Origin: Avoscillospira sp045579045
GTDB lineage: Bacteria; Bacillota; Clostridia; Oscillospirales; Oscillospiraceae
NCBI GenBank assembly: GCA_045579045.1
Contig: JAZNLL010000085.1
Span: 1-21,247, forward strand
DNA: 21,247 nt
Direction: 5' to 3'
Shown here: positions 1 through 5,523 of the stretch, piece after piece
How the letters are laid out: each line of letters begins with the position of its first letter
Position numbering within the stretch: position 1 is the stretch's first letter
Translations under genes and position numbers: made by a program
Notes under the pieces: generated by a model
Databases searched by the model: none
The model's input: only the letters and a program-made list of their open reading frames with translations
What the model was told of the DNA's origin: nothing

Positions 1-408
1 GATGAAGCAGGTGGTCTCGGAGCCGTTCAGGATTTCCAGGTCGGAGCCGTCGGTGCCGATAGCACGGTTGAAGAAGATGACGGGGATCTTGCCGGCAGCT
101 GCCAGGATTTCCTTAGCAGCGTCGGGAGAACCGGAAGTAACGATGTTGACGATCAGCAGAGTGGAGCCGCCAGCGATAGCGGTCTTGATCTGGTCCAGCT
201 GCTTAGCCTGGTCGTTGGCTGCAAACTGGTTGTCGTAAGCAACGCCCAGCTTGTCCAGTTCGCCGTTCAGAGCGGTACGAACAGAGCTCAGATAAACGTC
301 AGACTCATCGTACCAGAACACAGAGATCTTGGGTTCCTTGGAGCCGCCGCAGGCAACCATGGAGAAAACCATGATGAGTGCCAGGGCCAGTGCGAGAATT
401 TTTTTCAT
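1..408 (-). CDS. mglB: Galactose/methyl-galactoside-type ABC transporter substrate-binding lipoprotein (N-terminal part, runs off window)
   Basis: The start ATG lies at 406-408, preceded by an AGGAGGG ribosome binding site. The 136 visible codons begin with a lipoprotein signal: a KK charged start, a hydrophobic AL-rich core, then a lipobox ending in SMVAC-GG, so C20 should be lipidated and the protein anchored outside the membrane. After that comes the periplasmic-binding-protein type I fold, with ISVFWYDESDVYLSSVR, a DQAKQLDQI segment and the PVIFFNRAIG strand, all typical of MglB-like galactose/glucose binding proteins. The protein would capture hexose and hand it to MglA/MglC, which would be encoded beyond base 1. 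The C-terminal two thirds is missing only because the window ends. Sugar identity is inferred from family resemblance, and another hexose is possible. Confidence 0.82.
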   Translation of the reverse strand, partial: MKKILALALALIMVFSMVACGGSKEPKISVFWYDESDVYLSSVRTALNGELDKLGVAYDNQFAANDQAKQLDQIKTAIAGGSTLLIVNIVTSGSPDAAKEILAAAGKIPVIFFNRAIGTDGSDLEILNGSETTCFI

Positions 409-459
409 TGTTAACCCTCCTAAATTTTTCGACAGTGTTACTGCCATTTATACAGAGTT

Positions 460-488
460 ACTATATCAAAGTTTTGTATAAATGTAAA
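460..488 (-). promoter_or_regulatory. Sigma-A promoter for the sugar-binding lipoprotein
   Basis: On the minus strand a TTTACA -35 box (483-488) is followed after exactly 17 bases by a TATAGT -10 box (460-465). This predicts a transcript starting near 453 with a leader of about 45 nt and a strong ribosome binding site before the ATG at 408. Confidence 0.7.
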
Positions 489-498
489 GCGATTTCTA
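484..498 (-). promoter_or_regulatory. Possible catabolite-responsive element (cre-like)
   Basis: Read on the minus strand, AGAAATCGCTTTAC overlaps the -35 box and matches the pseudo-palindromic CcpA cre consensus at most positions (GAAA-n-CG-n-TTT core). There is one core purine mismatch and the ends are poor. A cre over the -35 of a sugar transporter gene would repress it in glucose. This is a motif match only. Confidence 0.3.
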
Positions 499-700
499 CG
501 AAATTGTTGGAATTATATACAAATCACACCCCGCTTCCCACCGGCTTCTCTTATCTATATTCCCAACTTTTGCGGTTATCCATTTCCAGTTTTTTCCTTT
601 TGTAATCATTGACACCGATGCAATGGTTGGTGTGTCTCCGGTTGACAGAGCTGTCCGCACTGACGAGAGGCAGAGGAAAGGGTGTTCATACCAATGAAAA

Positions 701-735
701 AGAACCATCCCATCGTTCTAAACCGGAATGGTTCT
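701..735 (-). terminator. Weak minus-strand hairpin, possible terminator
   Basis: AGAACCAT (701-708) pairs with ATGGTTCT (728-735) across a 20-nt loop. On the minus strand the stem is followed by a short T-rich run. The large loop makes it a weak terminator, and no minus-strand gene directly upstream needs it. Confidence 0.25.
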
Positions 736-804
736 GTCTGTTTCAAAAACACCAACTTTCCCCACCCTCCGATCAAAACAATTGGAGATGCTCGGAACTT
801 TGAT

Positions 805-831
805 AAAGTGCTACACAAGTAGCACTTTTTT
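805..831 (+). terminator. Rho-independent terminator with no visible upstream gene
   Basis: AAAGTGCTAC (805-814) and GTAGCACTTT (819-828) form a perfect 10-bp stem with an ACAA tetraloop, followed by a T-rich tract from 826 onward. The T run is on the plus strand, so it would end a rightward transcript. No gene lies on that strand in the 800 bases before it. Confidence 0.7.
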
Positions 832-850
832 CTTTTGTCCTAAAGGCCAA

Positions 851-885
851 CTGAAAACGAGACCGCCAATGGCGATCTCGTTCAG
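851..885. repeat. Imperfect inverted repeat / hairpin
   Basis: AACGAGA (856-862) pairs with TCTCGTT (876-882), with an inner GCCA/TGGC stem and an outer CTG/CAG pair, separated by small internal loops. No T run follows on either strand, so it does not look like a terminator. Confidence 0.45.
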
Positions 886-1077
886 GGCGCACTACCCCAC
901 AGAAATTCTATCATAGTTTTTGCGGAAAGTCAATTAAAAAAATCGAGAATTCGAACGACATTCAGACAAGGATGCGAAAATCAGCATAAAATTCTTGCAA
1001 ATTCAAAGATAACCTGCTAACCTATTATTTAAGTAATCGCTCACAGCAAAAAGCAAAAAGTCACAGAGGAGACGAAA

Positions 1078-1722
1078 ATGCTGTATAATTATAGGGAAAC
1101 TCTTGAGATTTATGGAACTGACTATAAATTAAAACAAGCTATTGCTCACAAGAAAATATATAGAATAGAAAGTGGGATATACTCTGATAAAAAGGACAAT
1201 TTCACAACATATGAGTTGGTACTAAAGAAGTACCCAGCAGCATTCCTAGTAAAAAACAGCGCACTTTATCACATCGGATTTCTTGAAGAGGAGCCGGATA
1301 TTATTCATTTAGGAACAGCGAGAAATGCTTTGCGCATTCAAGATAAGAGAATTAAACAACATTTTTATGGCACTTTTGACAAAACTATCACAGGTTCGTG
1401 TCATTTATATAAAATCGATGATGCGCTAACTCGCCATAATATACATACGTATATCTCAAAAGGAAACGTTAATGAGATACGTTTATTTAATCTGAGTGCG
1501 TTATTTGCTGATCTTTTGAGAGACCGCAACAAGTATTCTCGCCAGCAGCTGATTGAATTGTTGGAGAAATTTAGAGACTGCAAGTACTTTTGTGACGAAA
1601 ACTTATACTTTGACCTAGATCCTCAAAGCGTCCAATTTGATTTTGAGTTATTAGAATTAATAGGAGATACTTGCTTTGAGGCACGCATAAGGAAATGGGC
1701 TCAAGCTTGGGATATTGATTAA
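1078..1722 (+). CDS. AbiEi-like type IV antitoxin / winged-helix regulator (orphan)
   Basis: This 214-residue protein starts at an ATG six bases after AGAGGAG (1065-1071). Residues 15-37 resemble the antitoxin winged helix (A-H-K-K-I-Y-R-I-E-S-G-I-Y) and residues 44-68 carry the SALYHIGF signature with its preceding hydrophobic strand. Residues 134-150 (IRLFNLSALFADLLRDR) match the later helix of AbiEi-family proteins. In that family the protein represses its own operon and counteracts an AbiEii nucleotidyltransferase toxin. No AbiEii gene follows here: only a 29-codon coupled stub lies before the convergent Fic gene. Codon use is clearly AT-rich compared with the flanking genes, which suggests horizontal acquisition. 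The assignment is by motif, and a stand-alone transcriptional regulator is an equally fair description. Confidence 0.65.
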   Translation: MLYNYRETLEIYGTDYKLKQAIAHKKIYRIESGIYSDKKDNFTTYELVLKKYPAAFLVKNSALYHIGFLEEEPDIIHLGTARNALRIQDKRIKQHFYGTFDKTITGSCHLYKIDDALTRHNIHTYISKGNVNEIRLFNLSALFADLLRDRNKYSRQQLIELLEKFRDCKYFCDENLYFDLDPQSVQFDFELLELIGDTCFEARIRKWAQAWDID

Positions 1723-1811
1723 TGCTAAATACGCAAATAACGATCTCTTGGCTCCCTAAAAACAAGAAAATATATAATGCCATTGAAGAAGAAATTGATA
1801 TTTCATCTTAA
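1722..1811 (+). pseudogene. Coupled 29-codon stub downstream of the AbiEi-like gene
   Basis: An ATG at 1722-1724 overlaps the upstream stop as TAATG and opens 29 codons (MLNTQITISW...EEEIDISS) that end with TAA at 1809-1811, over the last codon of the convergent Fic gene. The TAATG arrangement is typical of translational coupling to a second operon gene. The stub may be what remains of a toxin partner cut by the junction with the Fic region. No family could be recognised, so it could also be a chance frame. Confidence 0.3.
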
Positions 1812-2770
1812 CTTGTTTGATATCCCCAGGATTTACCGATGCGGATTTTCTCCAATTTTCCTGTTTCTGTCAGCTTTGCAAGAATGCGATTGGCTGTTGC
1901 CGGTGATACATCAAACAGCTCACGGACATTGGAATTTGCAATGGTTTCGTTCTCCTGCAGGAATTGCTTGATCCTAAACCAACGAAGTTCATCTGTAGTC
2001 ATTTTCTTCCCGCTGACTTCCTGCAATGCCTGCTTGATGGCCGACAGCATAAATGCAATAAACACCGTAGACGAGCCATCGCAGTTAGACTGATTGATGG
2101 CTCTGTAATATTCATCCTGTCTATCATGGATGATGGATTCCACCGGAAGCCATGCAAACAACGGTTTCCATTTAGTCAGGAGCAGCGTATGCCACAGGCG
2201 GCCGATACGACCATTACCATCAGCAAAAGGATGGATCAACTCTAATTCATAGTGGAACACGCAACTTTTGATCAGCATAGGAACATCGCTGTTCTTCACC
2301 CAATCCAAAAGCTCTGCCACCAAACCGGGAATATAGTCAGGCAAGGTTCCAAAATGAAGGACATTACCCTGCTTGTCCACAACCCCTACAGGTCTTGAAC
2401 GGAAACAACCAGACTCCTCCACCAAGCCTCTGGTCATAACACCATGGGCGGCCAGCAAATCGTCCATAGAATAGGGATCCAGACGATCCATCATCTCGTA
2501 GACCTCATAGGCATTTTTCACTTCGGCAATGTCCTTGGGCGGTGCAAGCACCTGCTTTCCGGAAAGTACAGCTGTCACCTGCTCCAAGCTCAAAGTATTC
2601 TGCTCGATGGCAAGCGAGGAATAAATACTTCGGATGCGATTGGTACGACGCAAAATCGGGTTGGTCGAAAGGCCTTGCGTGGCATTGACTTGACCCACCA
2701 ATTCTGCAATCTCCGCAACTTCATCCAAAATGGCATTCGTAATTTCAAACGGTGGCTTTTTGCTCTGCAT
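1808..2770 (-). CDS. Fic/DOC family AMPylator with N-terminal inhibitory motif and C-terminal winged helix
   Basis: Fic enzymes transfer AMP or another nucleotide monophosphate to target hydroxyls. The catalytic motif HPFADGNGR is intact (about residues 180-188, counting from the ATG at 2770). An N-terminal SLAIEQNTLSLEQV segment, about residues 52-65, carries the glutamate of the self-inhibitory helix, marking an intramolecularly inhibited Fic protein. The last 60 residues form a winged helix (VRELFDVSPATANRILAKLTETGKLEKI), so it may also bind DNA. I chose ATG 2770 (320 residues) because GAGGTG sits six bases before it. In-frame GTG 2779 would sit within about 4 nt of the predicted transcript end. 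It converges on the AbiEi-like gene, and both are toxin/antitoxin-type proteins. The target is unknown. Confidence 0.9.
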   Translation of the reverse strand: MQSKKPPFEITNAILDEVAEIAELVGQVNATQGLSTNPILRRTNRIRSIYSSLAIEQNTLSLEQVTAVLSGKQVLAPPKDIAEVKNAYEVYEMMDRLDPYSMDDLLAAHGVMTRGLVEESGCFRSRPVGVVDKQGNVLHFGTLPDYIPGLVAELLDWVKNSDVPMLIKSCVFHYELELIHPFADGNGRIGRLWHTLLLTKWKPLFAWLPVESIIHDRQDEYYRAINQSNCDGSSTVFIAFMLSAIKQALQEVSGKKMTTDELRWFRIKQFLQENETIANSNVRELFDVSPATANRILAKLTETGKLEKIRIGKSWGYQTS

Positions 2771-2788
2771 AACCATCACCTCATGGTT

Positions 2789-2817
2789 AGTATATCACTT
2801 TATCGCTCATTCTGCAA
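2789..2817 (-). promoter_or_regulatory. Sigma-A promoter of the fic gene
   Basis: On the minus strand TTGCAG (2812-2817) and TATACT (2789-2794) are separated by exactly 17 bases. The predicted start near 2782 leaves a leader of only about 12 nt, almost entirely occupied by the GAGGTGA ribosome binding site. Confidence 0.75.
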
Positions 2818-2994
2818 CAAAAATACGATTGACGAAATGAGTGATGAAATTTTGTGTAAAACTCATGCTGTCTATAATGCAAATGTTAATTTGGGCTTCT
2901 GTCTTCGAAAAACGTCTATCATCAAATCAACCCCGGCAGAGGCGTAATCGCTTCCACCGGGAATTCTGATTATGGAAGAAAATTGAAAAATAGG

Positions 2995-3023
2995 TTGACA
3001 TTGTAGTCCGAATGTGTTATGGT
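2995..3023 (+). promoter_or_regulatory. Sigma-A promoter of the BlaI-M56 operon
   Basis: A perfect TTGACA -35 box (2995-3000), a 17-base spacer and a TATGGT -10 box (3018-3023) predict a transcript start near 3030. An in-frame ATG at 3019 lies inside the -10 box and therefore cannot be the start of the repressor gene. Confidence 0.8.
2997..3008. promoter_or_regulatory. BlaI/MecI-type operator, site 1
   Basis: GACATTGTAGTC is an imperfect copy of the TACA-n-TGTA dyad used by BlaI-family repressors and overlaps the -35 box. Its right half TTGTAGT is the same as the left-half complement of site 2. Confidence 0.6.
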
Positions 3024-3027
3024 TGAA

Positions 3028-3038
3028 CTACAATGTAG
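3028..3038. promoter_or_regulatory. BlaI/MecI-type operator, site 2
   Basis: CTACAATGTAG is a perfect dyad (CTACA-A-TGTAG) lying over the predicted transcription start. Its centre is 32 bp from that of site 1, about three helical turns, so two repressor dimers would sit on the same face of the promoter. Confidence 0.75.
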
Positions 3039-3057
3039 ACCAAAGGAGGGTTTTGCC

Positions 3058-3435
3058 GTGTTCACACACCTGACAAATACAGAGTGGGCTGTCCTGGAGT
3101 GTCTTTGGGATCAGTCGCCTCTGACACTGATGCAGCTTGTCAATCAACTGAAAAACACCATGGGCTGGGCCAAGAGTACAACCACAACCATGGTCAAGCG
3201 TATGGAAGAGAAAAACCTGCTCAAAAGCGTTCCCAATGGACGAGGAAAGGATTTCTATCCCAATGTCGATCGCGATGAAGCCGTCACTTCCCAAACTCGC
3301 AGTTTCCTGAACCGGGTCTATCGAGGCAGTGTTGGTTTAATGATGAGTGCCATGGCTGAAAAACAGGAGCTTTCCAGAGAGGAGATCGACGAACTTTATG
3401 CAATACTAAAGGATGCGGAGGTAAGGCAGAAATGA
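3058..3435 (+). CDS. BlaI/MecI/CopY family transcriptional repressor
   Basis: The protein is 125 residues from a GTG at 3058, chosen because AAGGAGGG lies seven bases ahead and because earlier in-frame ATG 3019 falls inside the -10 box. Residues 1-72 form the BlaI winged helix: LTNTEWAVLECLWDQSPLTLMQLV, then the recognition helix GWAKSTTTTMVKRMEEKNLL and a wing GRGKDFYP. The C-terminal half is the dimerisation helix region that is cleaved in BlaI to relieve repression. It should bind the two operators at 2997-3008 and 3028-3038 and repress itself and the downstream protease gene. The stop overlaps the next start as ATGA, so the two are translationally coupled. The inducer is not known. The fused sensor differs from a beta-lactam receptor, so antibiotic resistance should not be assumed. 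Confidence 0.9.
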   Translation: MFTHLTNTEWAVLECLWDQSPLTLMQLVNQLKNTMGWAKSTTTTMVKRMEEKNLLKSVPNGRGKDFYPNVDRDEAVTSQTRSFLNRVYRGSVGLMMSAMAEKQELSREEIDELYAILKDAEVRQK

Positions 3436-5372
3436 TTGGATGGATCGTCTCCTCTTCTGTTTTGATCGTCGTTACGATCGGGTTGCGCTTCTTATTAAAG
3501 AACAAGTTGGCACCCGGACTTCAGTATGGGCTGTGGCTTTTGGTGCTGCTTCGGCTGTTGATTCCCGGCGAATTCATCCCCAGTCCAATCAGCGTACAAA
3601 ATCTGCTGACAGCTCCGGAACAGGTTTCCCAAGCACAATCCAATGCGATTTTTTACGAGGAGCATACATTCCAACAGGAAATCACGATTTCCCCCCACAT
3701 CGTCCCGGAACACACGCAGCCACACATGGAGATGCCTACAAAACAGCAGCTTCCAGCAGTCAAATCTACCATTTCTCTCAAAACTGTTCTTAACGGGATC
3801 GGGATTGCTGGAGCAATCGTTATTTTAACGGTATTCCTTTTAACCAACTTGCACTTTTATCTCAAACTTCGGCGAAGCAGGAAATCGCTTGCCGTGACTT
3901 ATCAGCTTCCTGTATACGCCTCAGAAGGACTATCTTCTCCTTGCCTTTTTGGGTTGTTGCGTGTGTCGATTTACATTCCCTGTGAATGTGCGAAAGATGA
4001 AACCATGCTCTCCCACATTCTTGCACACGAAATGTCTCACTATCGTCATGGCGATCACCTGTGGTCTTTGCTTCGCAGTATTGCGGTTGCATTTCATTGG
4101 TACAATCCTCTGGTTTGGATCGCAGCCATTTTCTCCAAACAGGATGCGGAGCTGGCCTGTGATGCATCTGCCATCAAAAGACTGGGAGAACAGCAGCGAA
4201 TTTCCTATGGGCAAACACTTTTGCAGCTGATCGTTTCCAAGCCAAAACCGACAGATCTGCTGTCCTGCGCCACAACCATGACTTCCGGGAAACGGAGCTT
4301 GCGATATCGGATCCAGTGTATCGCAAAACAGCCAAAAATGCTGGCAATTACATTGGCTTGTGTCCTTCTTATTTTAACCGTTACGGTGGGCTGTACCTTT
4401 ACCAGTGCCAAAGAACAACGCGACGATGAACTTCTTCAGTCAGCAGAAGTCTCTGCAAATGATACAGAAGAAATAACAGAACACGCACCAGCCGAAGAAG
4501 CAGCTTACGAACATCCCTTGGTCAGAAGATTTCCTCTGCTCAATGAAACTACGATACCCAGTACTACCGACCAGGATTGGAGTAGTTTTTATCTGAACGA
4601 AGCAGGCTTGGACGATAACGGCACAGAAATCTATACCACATTGGGAGATCAAGTTTTGGCTGTTGATGCAGAAAATGGCATTCTCCTTATTCGTGTCGTT
4701 GGTGAAGATTATCAAGGCGTTCTCGCTTGGGTCGATGATCCTACGAAGCTGAGTTTGCAGGTCTCCTCTCAACTAGGAAATACAGGTGAAACCATTGGTG
4801 AGATCGCAGAAGCGCATAACGGAATTCTTGCCGTCAACGCAAGCCGCTTTGTTGCTGAAGATGGAAACGAAGAGGGTTCCTCCATTGCAGATTTCGCGGT
4901 TTGTAATGGTGTCGCATACAACGAAGATTCACTCATTCGTGACGATCAAGCCAGATTGGAGATCAACAGTCTTGGTGAATTTTCCGTTGTCAATCCTGCC
5001 GGACCGCTCGGTGAGGATGTCAGGCACGCAGTGCAGTTTACACCTGCTTTGATCGTTGACGGTGCGTTGGCCACCAAAGATTTGGAGAACTGGAGCGGTT
5101 TACATCCCAGATCCTGCATCGGTCAAACAGCAGCCGGAAATGTCCTAATTCTGGTTGTGGAAGGCAGACTGCCTGGAAGATCCACCGGATCCGCACTGGC
5201 AGAATGTGCCGATATTCTCCTCCGCTATGGTGCTGAACAAGCGATGACATTGGATTACGGCTCCAGCTCCATTCTCTGGTATGACGGAGAATATGTCACC
5301 ATGTGTTCCAATCGCTTCTTGCTGGAAGGAAGACCCCTTCCAAACGCGTTTGTTGTGGAACGAACAAACTAA
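3432..5372 (+). CDS. M56 (BlaR1-like) membrane metalloprotease fused to an extracellular phosphodiester-glycosidase (NAGPA-like) domain
   Basis: The protein is 646 residues and overlaps the repressor gene by ATGA. Hydrophobic segments lie at about 2-20, 32-45, 120-142 and 303-321. The cytosolic M56 zinc protease is shown by HEMSH (199-203), downstream HWYNP (222-226) and QDAELACD, whose E240 is the likely third ligand. In BlaR1 this part cleaves BlaI after a signal is sensed outside. Here the usual penicillin-binding sensor is replaced. From about residue 443 the C-terminus has features of the NAGPA family: GILAVNASRF, HPRSCIGQTAAGNVLILVVEGR (558-579), ECADILLRYGAEQAMTLDYGSSS (591-613). That family cleaves phosphodiester-linked sugars, so the domain may sense or trim a wall or capsule polymer. 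Whether it still has activity cannot be told: DYGSSS replaces the common DGGGSS. Confidence 0.85.
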   Translation: MIGWIVSSSVLIVVTIGLRFLLKNKLAPGLQYGLWLLVLLRLLIPGEFIPSPISVQNLLTAPEQVSQAQSNAIFYEEHTFQQEITISPHIVPEHTQPHMEMPTKQQLPAVKSTISLKTVLNGIGIAGAIVILTVFLLTNLHFYLKLRRSRKSLAVTYQLPVYASEGLSSPCLFGLLRVSIYIPCECAKDETMLSHILAHEMSHYRHGDHLWSLLRSIAVAFHWYNPLVWIAAIFSKQDAELACDASAIKRLGEQQRISYGQTLLQLIVSKPKPTDLLSCATTMTSGKRSLRYRIQCIAKQPKMLAITLACVLLILTVTVGCTFTSAKEQRDDELLQSAEVSANDTEEITEHAPAEEAAYEHPLVRRFPLLNETTIPSTTDQDWSSFYLNEAGLDDNGTEIYTTLGDQVLAVDAENGILLIRVVGEDYQGVLAWVDDPTKLSLQVSSQLGNTGETIGEIAEAHNGILAVNASRFVAEDGNEEGSSIADFAVCNGVAYNEDSLIRDDQARLEINSLGEFSVVNPAGPLGEDVRHAVQFTPALIVDGALATKDLENWSGLHPRSCIGQTAAGNVLILVVEGRLPGRSTGSALAECADILLRYGAEQAMTLDYGSSSILWYDGEYVTMCSNRFLLEGRPLPNAFVVERTN

Positions 5373-5478
5373 TTCTTTGCTTCTTTTGAGATAAGATGAC
5401 TGTAAAAATTTCAGAATGAACATCACCCCCCTGCAACCTCTGCGCCGATGAGAGACCGACGAACAGCTCAAAAACTGA

Positions 5479-5514
5479 AAAACCGTCAACAGGAAAAGTC
5501 CTGTTGACGGTTTT
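5479..5514. terminator. Bidirectional terminator between convergent genes
   Basis: A perfect 16-bp stem, AAAACCGTCAACAGGA (5479-5494) with TCCTGTTGACGGTTTT (5499-5514), has an AAAG loop and A/T tails on both sides. It can stop both the rightward M56 transcript and the leftward surface-protein transcript. Confidence 0.9.
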
Positions 5515-5523
5515 CTTTATGTT

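Larger units (their letters stand above)
499..1064. other. Gene-poor intergenic stretch with several hairpins
   Basis: No open frame here has a credible start and ribosome binding site. The stretch holds an inverted repeat at 701-735, paired ATCAAA/TTTGAT segments at 774-804, a strong terminator at 805-831 and a long imperfect stem at 851-885. A plus-strand terminator with no plus-strand gene ahead of it suggests either a small non-coding RNA or the remnant of a lost gene. I could not assign the RNA to a known family. Confidence 0.4.

Noticed and set aside
496..708. A 70-codon minus-strand frame, possibly a transposase fragment
   Set aside because: It overlaps the promoter-proximal intergenic region, has no ribosome binding site, and no motif I could recognise.
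3019..3057. Earlier ATG start for the BlaI-type repressor
   Set aside because: The ATG lies inside the predicted -10 box and lacks a ribosome binding site. GTG 3058 has AAGGAGGG in front.
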